Origin: Brevibacterium sp. 239c
GTDB lineage: Bacteria > Actinomycetota > Actinomycetes > Actinomycetales > Brevibacteriaceae
Direction of reading: 5' to 3'
Assembly: GCF_900169365.1 (NCBI RefSeq)
Contig: NZ_FXZH01000008.1
Span: 62,001 to 126,000, forward strand
Length of the DNA: 64,000 bases
Shown: piece by piece, positions 35,246 through 43,659 of the stretch
How positions within the stretch are numbered: the stretch's first letter is position 1
Layout: each line of letters opens with the position of its first letter
The notes under the pieces: model-generated
Seen by the model: the letters and a program-made list of their open reading frames with translations, nothing else
The model's database searches: none
Told to the model about the DNA's origin: nothing
Position numbers and translations under genes: made by a program

Positions 35246-35579
35246 CTGTTCTCACTTTCCTGTTGGATCGGGCGAGCTGCCCGGACGGCGTCCTGATCGG
35301 ATTCGGAACACATCTGCTTCCTGCTTTCGGCACAGGGATGCTCCGGTAATCGCCTCACACCACACTGTCGGACGCAGGTAGGCGGTTCAATGCCGAGACG
35401 CTCATAGGTGGCTTAGTCTCGCAGCAACGAATCGGAAGGGGCTGGTGAGCATCAGCTCAGAATTCGCTGGATGCTCTGCGACACTACGGGGCGCCCGCAC
35501 GCATCCGTGACCCGGGTCTCGGCCCGCCCATCGGGCCACTCGAAGGTGAGGGTCAGGCTCCATTCAGGCGCGCGTCTGT
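35246..35579. other. Intergenic region (334 bp) between lysozyme-like copy B and selB
   Basis: The left part is the promoter side of copy B (minus strand). The right 120 bp, read on the minus strand directly past the selB stop, has a frame with protein-like composition (PEWSLTLTFEWPDGRAETRV) ending at a TGA at 35458-35460. It has no good start and overlaps the selB 3' end in another frame. I regard it as a possible decayed or very small gene, not a firm call. No riboswitch is visible. Confidence 0.4.
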
Positions 35580-37400
35580 CTACCTCACAACCTCGCGTGA
35601 TGTGTTGTCGATACGGCGGGTCCAACCGCGACCGTCGAGGTATTCGAGCAGGGGAATGACGACGCGCCGCGTGGTGCCCAGAGCCTTCCTGGCCGCACTC
35701 GTCGTGAACGGCTGGTCCAGTCGCGCAAGCAGTCGCATCGCCTGTGCCGGTGTCCGTGGTGACACAACCACACCATCGCCGAGGCGCAGGAGCCGTCCCG
35801 CGGATTCGGCGACAGCAAGCTCTCGCACTCCCAGTCGGAGTTCTCGCAGGTCATCGGCTTCGGGAGCTGCGAAGGGATTGGCCGCCAAGCGTCGTTCCAC
35901 CTCGGCGACGCCTGCCTCGGCCGGACCCAGATCGGCGGTGTGACCGGGCGGGCGGACCATGCCTTTGACCATATCGAGGCCGGCGCGAGAGGCGATGGCA
36001 GCGACGAGTTCCTGACCGCCGCTGTCAGGCAATGGAGGGTCGACGCGGCGCAGCTCTTCGGCCAGTGCCTTCTCGGGCACACCAGCAGCCAGAGGCTCTG
36101 CCGCCAGCTTCGCCCTCACGATGGTCTCCGCGTTCTCGACCCACTTCTCGAGTGTCTGCCGGTGGACGAGCCATCCTCCGGCGATCTCTTCAACGCCCGC
36201 GACGGCGTCGGGAAGCGTCAGTCCGAAGCGCACCAATCTGGCCCGTTCCACGGCTCCACGGCGGGCCACCTCGGCGAGGATGTCCCCGGTTTCCGGACGC
36301 CCGTTCAGCTCTCGGGCACGCCGGGTGCCGGCTCCACGGCGGCCGAGTTCGGGAGGGTCGACATCGAGGACGACGACGCCTGCAAAGACGTTGCGGCTGC
36401 CGGGGCTGCGCAGCACGATCCGGTCCGTGACCTGCAGCGGCAGCGGACGCTCGAGTGTGAGGCGGGCGTGGTCACCGTCGAAGGGCCTCATGTGCACCGC
36501 GACCGCGGCGGTTCCGATGTGGAGCATGAGTCCGTGCACGCCCTCGTCGAGCAGCTGGCCCATGGTTCGGCGAACGTCGATGATGTCGACGATCGGCCAT
36601 GCATCGTCGGTGATGAGAGCGTCACCGCGGTGGATATCATCGGCTGCGACCTCGCGCAGATTCACGGCGACACGGGCGCTGGGGGCGACCTCCTCGGCGG
36701 AGGAGTTCCGGCTCTGCAGACCACGGACGGCCGGCGCCTCGTCCGAGGTCTCCCCGACGAGGCGCAGGCGGTCCCCGGTGCGCAGAGTTCCGGCCGTGAG
36801 CGTGCCGGTGACCACGGTGCCGGCGCCCTTGATCGTGAAGGCACGGTCGACCCACAGCCGCAGTCGGGCCTCCGCGTCGGGGGCCGGAGCTTTGGCGGTG
36901 ACGGCATCGAGCGTCGCGACGAGTTCGTCGAGTCCGTCCCCGGTAGCCGCGGAGACGGTGAGCACCGGAGCATCGGCCAGCGGTGTACCCCGCAGTTCTG
37001 CTCTGATCTGGGCCTCTGTCGCTGCGACCGACTCGGGGGCGAGGTCAGCGCGGGTGATGACGACGAGGCCACGGGTGATGCCCAGCGCGGTGATCGCGTC
37101 CCGGTGGTCACTCGACTGGGCCTGCCACCCCTTGTCCCCTGCGACGACGAAGCACACGATGGGGGCCGGGCCGATGCCTGCGAGCATGTTCGCGAGGAAC
37201 TTCTCATGCCCGGGAACGTCGACGAAGGCGAGTTCCCTCCCGGACGGCAGAGTCGTCCAAGCGAAGCCGAGGTCGATCGTCAGACCCCGCTTCCTCTCCT
37301 CTGCCCACCGGTCCGGTTCCATCCCGGTCAGGGCGTTGACCAGGGTGGACTTCCCGTGATCGACGTGGCCGGCGGTTGCGAGAACGTACATCTCAGGCAT
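35580..37400 (-). CDS. selB: Selenocysteine-specific elongation factor SelB
   Basis: A GTPase of 606 residues that carries Sec-tRNA(Sec) to the ribosome at UGA codons. G1 is TAGHVDHGKSTL, G3 is DVPGHEKF, and the EF-Tu-like domains end near RIVLRSPGSRNVF. The C-terminal third has the winged-helix repeats that bind the SECIS hairpin (last one QPFTTSAARKALGTTRRVVIPLLEYLDGRGW). The ATG overlaps the selA stop by 8 nt (ATGCCTGA), so the genes are translationally coupled; a second ATG three codons in is also possible. Its RNA target is presumably the hairpin in fdhA 10 kb away. Confidence 0.97.
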   Translation of the reverse strand: MPEMYVLATAGHVDHGKSTLVNALTGMEPDRWAEERKRGLTIDLGFAWTTLPSGRELAFVDVPGHEKFLANMLAGIGPAPIVCFVVAGDKGWQAQSSDHRDAITALGITRGLVVITRADLAPESVAATEAQIRAELRGTPLADAPVLTVSAATGDGLDELVATLDAVTAKAPAPDAEARLRLWVDRAFTIKGAGTVVTGTLTAGTLRTGDRLRLVGETSDEAPAVRGLQSRNSSAEEVAPSARVAVNLREVAADDIHRGDALITDDAWPIVDIIDVRRTMGQLLDEGVHGLMLHIGTAAVAVHMRPFDGDHARLTLERPLPLQVTDRIVLRSPGSRNVFAGVVVLDVDPPELGRRGAGTRRARELNGRPETGDILAEVARRGAVERARLVRFGLTLPDAVAGVEEIAGGWLVHRQTLEKWVENAETIVRAKLAAEPLAAGVPEKALAEELRRVDPPLPDSGGQELVAAIASRAGLDMVKGMVRPPGHTADLGPAEAGVAEVERRLAANPFAAPEADDLRELRLGVRELAVAESAGRLLRLGDGVVVSPRTPAQAMRLLARLDQPFTTSAARKALGTTRRVVIPLLEYLDGRGWTRRIDNTSREVVR

Positions 37401-38793
37401 GGTTCGTGAAGTCCGGATCATCGCCGAAACCCACATCATGGTCGCCGAGGCGGCTCCGCGTGTTCGCACGAGCCCGGTTCACGGCCTCGCCGATCAGATC
37501 GTCATCGGCTTCGGGAACGCAACGCAGGTCGATGAGGCATCGTCCCTGGTGAACTCGGGCGACGACTGCCGGGTCGCCGAGGCGCAGCGGGCGGGCGAGC
37601 TCCTCGGGCAGTTCGATGGCCCATCCGGGAAGGGGAACACCGGGGGCTCCCCCGCCTCCGACGCGACCGTCATGGGCGACGACGGCTCCAGAGGCAAGCT
37701 CTGCCAGGTGCTCGGTGCGTTCTTTGAGTCTGTCGAGATCGATGTGCAGTGCCTCATGGACCGGGTTCTCGGTGTTCGCAACCGTCGCCTCGATTGCGGC
37801 CAACGTGAGTTTGTCGGTGCGCATTGCCCTGGCCAGGGGGTGCTTCGCGATGCGCTGGACGGCGTCGCTGCGACCGAGGATGAGGCCCGCTTGAGGACCG
37901 CCGAGGAGTTTGTCACCGCTGACGATGACGACATCGGCTCCGGCGGCGAGCGCGCTGGCGATATCGGGTTCGTTGGGCAGATACGGGTCGGGTTCGAAAA
38001 GTCCGCTTCCCAGATCGGCGATGAGGGGAAGGTCGTGCTCGTCGGCGAGTTCACGCAGCTGCGCAATCTCAACCGAGGCGGTGAAGCCTTCGACTCGGAA
38101 GTTGCTTGTGTGGACCTTGAGCAGGCTCGTAGTTTCGGCGGTGATGGCCTGCGCATAATCGTCGAGGTGGGTGCGGTTCGTCATTCCGACTTCGCGCAGC
38201 CGGGACCCGGTCGTGGCCATGAGGTCGGGAAGGCGGAAGCCGGCTCCGATCTCGATGAGTTCGCCGCGGCTGATGACGATCTCACCGGGACCACCCGTGT
38301 TACCAGCGCCGACGCCGTCTTCACGGCACAGCGCTGTCACGGCGAGCAGCAGGGCCGCGGCACCGTTGTTGATGACCAGTGCGTCTTCGGCGTCTGGGCA
38401 GGCACGCAGAAGTGCCTGCTTGGCGCCGGTCCCCCGCTTGCTTCGCTTGCCGCTGACCAGGTCCAACTCAACGTCGACATAGCCGGCCGCATCGGCCACG
38501 GCCCGGCGAGCGGACTCGGACAGAGGAGCCCTGCCCAGATTGGTGTGGACGATGATTCCGGTGGCGTTGAGGACCGGGGTCAGTGACGATGCCGAGTCGG
38601 AACTTAAGCGGGAGATGATGGTGGGGGCCACCTCGGCGACGGGAATCTCACCGTTGCGAGCAGCGGTCTGAGCTTCGGAGATGATCGCTTTGATCGTCGC
38701 CTGACTCCGGCTCTCACCTGCGGCGATGACCTCGGGAAGGGCGAGGAGATGATCGGTGCGCGGGATGCTGCGCCGCGGATCCGTATCGACCAA
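37393..38793 (-). CDS. selA: L-seryl-tRNA(Sec) selenium transferase SelA
   Basis: PLP enzyme of 466 residues that converts Ser-tRNA(Sec) to Sec-tRNA(Sec) using selenophosphate. Motifs: VLNATGIIVHTNLGRAPLS at the start of the core, NNGAAALLLA, and the PLP lysine in VIVSGDKLLGGPQAGLILG. A longer open frame would run into the tRNA gene; I chose the TTG with AAGGAG 9 nt before it, which leaves MVDTDPRRSIPRTDHLLALP as the N-terminus and a family-typical length. It follows selC by 26 nt and overlaps selB, giving a selC-selA-selB unit. Confidence 0.96.
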   Translation of the reverse strand: MVDTDPRRSIPRTDHLLALPEVIAAGESRSQATIKAIISEAQTAARNGEIPVAEVAPTIISRLSSDSASSLTPVLNATGIIVHTNLGRAPLSESARRAVADAAGYVDVELDLVSGKRSKRGTGAKQALLRACPDAEDALVINNGAAALLLAVTALCREDGVGAGNTGGPGEIVISRGELIEIGAGFRLPDLMATTGSRLREVGMTNRTHLDDYAQAITAETTSLLKVHTSNFRVEGFTASVEIAQLRELADEHDLPLIADLGSGLFEPDPYLPNEPDIASALAAGADVVIVSGDKLLGGPQAGLILGRSDAVQRIAKHPLARAMRTDKLTLAAIEATVANTENPVHEALHIDLDRLKERTEHLAELASGAVVAHDGRVGGGGAPGVPLPGWAIELPEELARPLRLGDPAVVARVHQGRCLIDLRCVPEADDDLIGEAVNRARANTRSRLGDHDVGFGDDPDFTNHA

Positions 38794-38819
38794 GACTGCG
38801 TTCTCCTTCACTGCGGTGG

Positions 38820-38914
38820 TGGCGGAGGCGGACGGGAATCGAACCCGCCAGACCGAGATACTCGGTCTCACCGGTTTTGAAGACCGGGGAGCCCACCAGG
38901 ACTCGGACGCCTCC
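38820..38914 (-). tRNA. selC: tRNA-Sec (anticodon TCA)
   Basis: A 95-nt tRNA including an encoded CCA (38820-38822) and discriminator G (complement at 38823). Acceptor GGAGGCG pairs with CGCCTCC; the eighth pair is a T-C mismatch. The D-arm has a 6-bp stem GAGTCC/GGGCTC and a 4-nt loop TGGT, diagnostic of bacterial tRNA-Sec. The anticodon arm is CCGGT-CTTCAAA-ACCGG with anticodon TCA. The variable arm is a perfect 8-bp stem AGACCGAG/CTCGGTCT with loop TAT. The T-arm loop is TTCGATT. It lies just upstream of selA on the same strand. Confidence 0.97.
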
Positions 38915-38921
38915 GTGTGAA

Positions 38922-38927
38922 ATCCTA
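38922..38927 (-). promoter_or_regulatory. -10 element for selC-selA-selB
   Basis: On the minus strand TAGGAT ends 7 nt before the first base of the tRNA. No consensus -35 is visible upstream. It is the only candidate promoter close to the tRNA 5' end. Confidence 0.45.
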
Positions 38928-38996
38928 CCCCGCGTGGCCGGTGCTATCGCTCTGCTCGTGCTGATCACCGAGTGCTAGCCTGAAAGCGGAGGCATC

Positions 38997-39605
38997 ATGG
39001 CTGATTTCACCTGGAACCCCGACACTTACCTCGACGTCATGTCCGAGGAGATCCCCGATTACCGACTGCTGCAGGACGAGCTGCTGGCTGCTGTGGTGGA
39101 GGTCGGCCCACGGACGATCCTCGACCTCGGCGTGGGCAGCGGGCTGACCGCCAGACGCGTCGCCGAGGTGTTGCCGGAGACTCATATCCACGGCATCGAT
39201 GAGAGCGTTGAGATGCTCGCCGGTGCCGCGAAGGTCCTCGACCCGGATCGCAGTTCGCTCTCTCATTGGCGACTCCAAGATTCCCTGCCGGCCGTCCCCG
39301 TCGACCTCGTCATGTCGACCCTCGCTGTGCATCATCTCGATGCCGATGAGAAGGCCGATCTGTTCATGAGAATCCATGAGGTGCTCGTCGACGGCGGTCG
39401 GTTCGTGCTCGCCGACCTCGTCGTCCCTCCCGATCCGTCAGATGTGGTCACGCCGATCGACGGAGTTGTCGACACCCCCAGCCCGCTGGCCGAGCAACTC
39501 GAGTGGCTGACCGAGGCCGGTTTCACGCCACGTGTGACCTGGCAACATCGCGACCTCGCTGTGGTCGCCGCAGACAAGGCGGGGCAGAGACACCGACCGG
39601 ATTGA
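38997..39605 (+). CDS. Class I SAM-dependent methyltransferase
   Basis: A 202-residue protein with the Rossmann-fold motifs ILDLGVGSGLTARRVAEVL (motif I, SAM binding), HIHGIDESVEML (acidic end of strand 2), LVMSTLAVHHLDADEK and LVDGGRFVLADLV. GGAGG lies 5 nt before the ATG. It is divergent from selC, sharing an 82-bp gap. Whether it has anything to do with selenium (for example methylation of selenium compounds) is speculation from position alone. Confidence 0.85.
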   Translation: MADFTWNPDTYLDVMSEEIPDYRLLQDELLAAVVEVGPRTILDLGVGSGLTARRVAEVLPETHIHGIDESVEMLAGAAKVLDPDRSSLSHWRLQDSLPAVPVDLVMSTLAVHHLDADEKADLFMRIHEVLVDGGRFVLADLVVPPDPSDVVTPIDGVVDTPSPLAEQLEWLTEAGFTPRVTWQHRDLAVVAADKAGQRHRPD

Positions 39606-39646
39606 GTACACCTCCCGGTGAAGTCGCCTTCGGGTGACCCGCTGCC

Positions 39647-39696
39647 TTGACGCACGTACAATACGTCCGTATGGTGAATACAATACGAACGTATTG
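39647..39696 (+). promoter_or_regulatory. Promoter with two TetR operator boxes
   Basis: TTGACG (39647-39652), 17-bp spacer, TATGGT (39670-39675). Box 1 CAATACG-TC-CGTATGG (39659-39674) covers the spacer and -10. Box 2 CAATACG-AA-CGTATTG (39681-39696) is a perfect 7-bp palindrome covering the start of transcription. The centres are 22 bp apart, about two helical turns. Autoregulation by the TetR protein of this operon is strongly suggested. Confidence 0.8.
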
Positions 39697-39706
39697 GAGA
39701 GTGGTC

Positions 39707-40345
39707 GTGTTCCGCATCCTCGAGCTCGTGGGCCTGCTTGCCCCGGCGGCAGGAATCGTTCTGCTTGTCATCTATCGACGAGGAGCCGCTGGCGGCGCCT
39801 GGGTGGGCATCGTCGGCTGCCTCCTGGCGTTGCTCGCGTCCGGGATCGGCATTGCCGATACGCGCCTGGCTGCGGTCGGGAGTCTTGGAGAAGCCAGTTT
39901 CGGCGAGCAGCTTACCGGGTGGACGGTCGGACGATTCGTCCTGCTGACGCTCGCGGTTGCGCTGCTGCTCACCGGAGCATCAGCCGGACGCAGACGGACA
40001 GTTCGCACTTCACCTGGGAGTGCCGCCGCCCCGGCCGGCCCCACAGCAAACAGAACAGTGACGGCGCTGATGATCACCGGAGTGGCACTGTCCCTCATCG
40101 GCATCGTCGTCCAGTTTGTACCGATCGACCTCGGCGTCGACCACGAGAGACTGACCACGATCATCGGCTTGCTGATGGAGACGGTGGAATTCGCTCTGTT
40201 GGGAGGAGGAGTGTTTGCCCTATGTCTTGCCATCGTCACCGACAGACCACTATCCGGTTCCCTGCCCGATCCTGGCGACTGGCTCAAACGTTCAGCCGTC
40301 GGGGCCCATCGCCTGTATCGTCAGTTCCATGAACGACGCGGATGA
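39707..40345 (+). CDS. Small multi-pass membrane protein
   Basis: A 212-residue protein with about five hydrophobic segments and an Arg/Ser/Pro-rich cytoplasmic loop in the middle. I chose the GTG at 39707 because GGAG is 7 nt before it and it lies downstream of the promoter; the longer open frame would start inside the operators. The last 17 nt overlap the TetR gene start, so the two are coupled. No family recognised. Regulation by its own TetR suggests an efflux or stress-inducible membrane function. Confidence 0.75.
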   Translation: MFRILELVGLLAPAAGIVLLVIYRRGAAGGAWVGIVGCLLALLASGIGIADTRLAAVGSLGEASFGEQLTGWTVGRFVLLTLAVALLLTGASAGRRRTVRTSPGSAAAPAGPTANRTVTALMITGVALSLIGIVVQFVPIDLGVDHERLTTIIGLLMETVEFALLGGGVFALCLAIVTDRPLSGSLPDPGDWLKRSAVGAHRLYRQFHERRG

Positions 40346-40925
40346 GCAGAGCGGTCCGATCATCAGCGAGTCCGCCCAACACCTGATTGATACGATGATC
40401 GATCTCGTCTCCGAAGGAGGATTCGAGGCACTCAGCGTGCGAACAGTGGCGACTCGAACCGGGGTATCGATCGGCGCGGTACAACATCACTTCCCCACCA
40501 AGTCGCAGATGCTTATCGGTGCCATGAGCGAGATCGCACGGCGCGAAACCAAGAGATTCGAGCAGGCGACCGCCGACAAGAACCCCACTTCTCGCCGTAG
40601 CGCTCTGCTCGACATACTCCTGCCCTCGAATCCCGATGACCCGGCGGCTCGAGTCTGGCTCCAACTCTCCGCGCAAGCAAGCGTGGACCCTGCGGTCAAG
40701 GAAATAAACTCCGCCAGGTGGGGCCGCTTGCGGTCCGAGCTGGCTGATGCGCTTCGTCCACAGATCGCACAACCTGAGGACGCGATGCTTCGGGCAACCG
40801 AACTGCTGGCCCTATGCGACGGTCTCGCTGTGACGATCCTCGCCGAGGATGGGGCAGTCACCTCCACAACCGCTCGCACAATCGTCGAAGGGCACATAGC
40901 AAGACTGTTGCCGACTGCGAACTGA
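40329..40925 (+). CDS. TetR-family transcriptional regulator
   Basis: A 198-residue repressor. The N-terminal helix-turn-helix is LSVRTVATRTGVSIGAVQHHFPTKSQMLIGA (residues 34-64); the C-terminal half is helical and BetI-like. It overlaps the membrane-protein gene by 17 nt. The operon promoter carries two CAATACG palindromes that are its probable binding sites. The unit is inserted between selC and selD but shows no functional tie to selenium. Confidence 0.9.
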   Translation: MNDADEQSGPIISESAQHLIDTMIDLVSEGGFEALSVRTVATRTGVSIGAVQHHFPTKSQMLIGAMSEIARRETKRFEQATADKNPTSRRSALLDILLPSNPDDPAARVWLQLSAQASVDPAVKEINSARWGRLRSELADALRPQIAQPEDAMLRATELLALCDGLAVTILAEDGAVTSTTARTIVEGHIARLLPTAN

Positions 40926-41022
40926 CACATGGTTGCCCCCTCTGCGAGGCCTCCGCCGAGGCGGAGAAGATCGCCGAGGTGGCCCGTAGAATCGAGCGTC
41001 ACCTCGGTGCTAGTCTCGCGGT

Positions 41023-42009
41023 ATGATCGCCACCCAGGAACGTCTGACATCATTCGCCCACGGCGGAGGCTGCGCCTGCAAGATCCCGCCAGGTGAGCTG
41101 GAGGAAGCAGTCAAAGGACTGACCGGTCAGTCCGGACCTGATGTGCTCGTCGGACTCGACGACGGTGACGATGCCTCTGCCGTGCGGGTCCGCGAAGACC
41201 TCGCGGTGCTCTCGACGGCCGATTTCTTCACCCCTGTCGTCGACGACGCCTACGATTGGGGCCGAATCGCGGCCGCGAATGCGCTCTCCGACATCTACGC
41301 GATGGGTGGGACCCCGGTGACAGCGATCAACCTCGTCGGTTGGCCGCGGGAGAAACTGCCGATGGAGCTGCTCACCGAAGTGCTGCGCGGTGGCCTCGAC
41401 GTCGCCGCCCAGGCGAACTGTCCCGTCGCCGGTGGGCATTCGATCGATGACCCCGAGCCGAAGTACGGCATGGCTGTGACCGGCATCGCCCACCCCGATG
41501 AACTCATGCGCAATGATGCCGCCGAGATGGGCCTGCCGTTGACGCTGACGAAGCCGATCGGTGTGGGTATCCTCAACAACCGACACAAGCAGACCGGTGA
41601 GAACTTCGACGAAGCGATTGCCACAATGACCGCGCTCAATCGCGATGCAGCGCAGGCGGCCGTGGCTGCTGGCGTGCGCGCGGCCACCGATGTCACCGGG
41701 TTCGGTTTGCTTGGCCACCTGTTCAAGATGTGCCGTGCCTCAGGCGTGGGAGCGGTCATTGATGCGTCCGCGGTGCCCCGCCTCGGCGGAGTCGATGAAT
41801 CGATCGCGGACGGATACGTGTCCGGTGGGACGCGTCGCAACCTCGACTGGGTGCGCCCCAATCTCACGACCGACGACTCGGTGACCGAGGACGATCTCTT
41901 CCTCCTGGCGGATGCTCAGACGTCCGGCGGACTGCTCGTCGTCGGCGAACTGCCTGGTCACCCGATCATCGGTGAGATCGTCGTCGGTTCGGGCGTGCGC
42001 GTGCGGTGA
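41023..42009 (+). CDS. selD: Selenide, water dikinase (selenophosphate synthetase) SelD
   Basis: Makes selenophosphate from selenide and ATP, the Se donor for SelA. 328 residues. The N-terminal active-site loop reads FAHGGGCACKIPP: the catalytic position holds Cys, so SelD itself is not a selenoprotein. Further motifs: LSTADFFTPVVDDAYDWGRIAAANALSDIYAMGG and ATDVTGFGLLGHL. It is transcribed away from the selC-selA-selB unit, separated by the TetR operon and a copy of the window-wide 11-mer at 40972-40982. Confidence 0.96.
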   Translation: MIATQERLTSFAHGGGCACKIPPGELEEAVKGLTGQSGPDVLVGLDDGDDASAVRVREDLAVLSTADFFTPVVDDAYDWGRIAAANALSDIYAMGGTPVTAINLVGWPREKLPMELLTEVLRGGLDVAAQANCPVAGGHSIDDPEPKYGMAVTGIAHPDELMRNDAAEMGLPLTLTKPIGVGILNNRHKQTGENFDEAIATMTALNRDAAQAAVAAGVRAATDVTGFGLLGHLFKMCRASGVGAVIDASAVPRLGGVDESIADGYVSGGTRRNLDWVRPNLTTDDSVTEDDLFLLADAQTSGGLLVVGELPGHPIIGEIVVGSGVRVR

Positions 42010-42130
42010 CCCGTGAGGCACTCCACACCGCTAGTGTCGCGAACACCCTGTGCAGCAGGTGGTTTCGTCACCGACAGGGTGGGGCGCGCAGGTACCTGTT
42101 TGCCGTGACTGACCGCTCCCCCTCTTCAGT

Positions 42131-42361
42131 TCAGGAGGGCGTGACGTCCTCATCGCGGAAGCGACGGAATCCGCTGGTAACGACCCAATAGAAGCCTCCG
42201 GTCAACAGCGCGCCGAGGATAACTTCCCACCAGCCGAATGAGCCGTGGCCCCAGCCGATCAGGTGCATGATGTACCGGACGAGAGGGACGAGCACAGTCA
42301 CGACTGCAGCTTCTTTGAGACTGCGGCGGTCGGCGAGAAGCTCCTTGATTGCGTTCTTCAT
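42131..42361 (-). CDS. Small membrane protein downstream of the formate dehydrogenase operon
   Basis: 76 residues with two likely membrane segments (EAAVVTVLVPLVRYIMHLIGW and WWEVILGALLTGGFYWVV), a basic start and the charged end RRFRDEDVTPS. It begins 59 nt after the NrfD-type gene on the same strand and may be the last gene of the fdh operon. No family recognised. Confidence 0.6.
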   Translation of the reverse strand: MKNAIKELLADRRSLKEAAVVTVLVPLVRYIMHLIGWGHGSFGWWEVILGALLTGGFYWVVTSGFRRFRDEDVTPS

Positions 42362-42420
42362 ACGTGTCCCACGTTACTACTCGGGAAGTTTTTCGCAAGC
42401 CATCTTGGCAATTGTGCGAA

Positions 42421-43659
42421 CTAGGACCCGGTCGTGATCGAATCGTCGACGATGCCTCGGGCACGGCGTTCTTCGAGGCGAGCGCGCTGCGGTTCCACCA
42501 CGTGGCGCGGATCCTTCGTCGATTCGATGCCGGCCTCAAGCACCCCGAAACGCGTGTACGCCGAGGCGGCTGCGAGTGCCGTACCGGAGACGACCGACAG
42601 CGTCCGCAGGGCAGCACGAGTCTTCCAGCTGCGCTTGCCAGCTCCAACCAGACCGGACCCCGCTCCAGAGTGCTGGCCCAGCTTCTTCGCGAACACCCTA
42701 GCCCCCACCTCGACGGCGGCAGTGCCGATCGCACCGGCGATGAGCAGCTTCTCTGCCCGGTGGAGCTTGTGGCCGGGTTCGCCCTCTTCGAGCGGGTCCA
42801 CCTCGGCGGGGTGCATGCCCTGCTTCATCCGATTCATCGCGAAAGCCTCACCGGCAGCACCGCCGAGCGCGAGCAGACGCGCTGGCCCGGTCTCCCGCAC
42901 GGGAGCCAAGGCCATTGCCGCACCTCCAGCGGCCACTGCGGCCGAAGATACGAAGACGAACGAGAGTCCGCTGCGACCAGCAGCGTTCCAGGTGGGAACC
43001 GCCGTATCGCCCAGGAGAGCCCCGGTGTAGGCCGCCAATGGTGCCGCAAAGAGCGCCGATTCGAGCGCGGCAGGAGTCTCGAAGGCGTGCAGAATTCGAC
43101 GCAGCGGACCGAGAGGCAGACGCTCACCGGTCAGTCGATCGACCTCGATCGCGGTGAGGACACCGGAACCAACGCCGAAGCCGGACAGGATCCAGGTGCC
43201 CATACTCATGGGAGAGCTGACCTTGAATACGCGCATCATGTTGAGGAAGCGTTCGGGCCGGCCGAGGTCGGCCACGAGTGCCGCTCCCCCGACAGCCGTC
43301 GCTGTGATCGCAGTCAGTCTGGTCGCAATCCGCAGCTGCGGACGATCACTGAATTGCGCCCCCAACCCAAGCAGCGAAGAGCCTCCGGCCAGACCGCCCA
43401 GGAACAGGTAGATCGCGATCTCATCGCCCCATGGCGGAGCCTTGACGATCGGCCTGCCGTAATAGGAGGAGAATTCGACGTCCTCGACCATCGGCATCTC
43501 ACGATTGCCGTCGGCCCCACGGTTCTTCCAACCCTGACCGCCACGCCCTCCGGCACCCGGTCCGCTACGGCCACCACCGGGGCGACCACCTCGGCGACGC
43601 TTCTTCCGTCCGCGATCGAGCTCAGGTGGGCGGTAGGAATCGTATTCGGATGTGCTCAA
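42421..43659 (-). CDS. NrfD/polysulfide reductase-type membrane subunit of formate dehydrogenase
   Basis: A 412-residue membrane protein that would pass electrons from the iron-sulfur subunit to the quinone pool. The first 60 residues are Arg/Gly-rich and cytoplasmic. Then come GDEIAIYLFLGGLAGGSSLLGL (typical first NrfD helix) and VADLGRPERFLNMMRVFKVSSPMSMGTWIL, the conserved loop and helix 3. Helices continue to about residue 290, with a soluble C-terminal tail. TTG start, overlapping the FdhB stop in TTGA, which indicates coupling. Confidence 0.88.
   Translation of the reverse strand: MSTSEYDSYRPPELDRGRKKRRRGGRPGGGRSGPGAGGRGGQGWKNRGADGNREMPMVEDVEFSSYYGRPIVKAPPWGDEIAIYLFLGGLAGGSSLLGLGAQFSDRPQLRIATRLTAITATAVGGAALVADLGRPERFLNMMRVFKVSSPMSMGTWILSGFGVGSGVLTAIEVDRLTGERLPLGPLRRILHAFETPAALESALFAAPLAAYTGALLGDTAVPTWNAAGRSGLSFVFVSSAAVAAGGAAMALAPVRETGPARLLALGGAAGEAFAMNRMKQGMHPAEVDPLEEGEPGHKLHRAEKLLIAGAIGTAAVEVGARVFAKKLGQHSGAGSGLVGAGKRSWKTRAALRTLSVVSGTALAAASAYTRFGVLEAGIESTKDPRHVVEPQRARLEERRARGIVDDSITTGS

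Noticed and set aside
37393-38871. Longer SelA start inside the tRNA gene
   Set aside because: It would translate through the tRNA-Sec 3' half. The TTG with AAGGAG in front gives the normal SelA length.
38820-38914. tRNA-Sec as an integration site of a genomic island
   Set aside because: No integrase, direct repeat of the tRNA 3' end, or mobility gene is nearby.
40951-40966. Terminator after the TetR gene (CTCCGC-CGAG-GCGGAG)
   Set aside because: Only a 6-bp stem and no U-run; too weak to call.
41023-42009. SelD as a second selenoprotein
   Set aside because: The active-site codon is a Cys codon (GGGCACK); no in-frame UGA is present.
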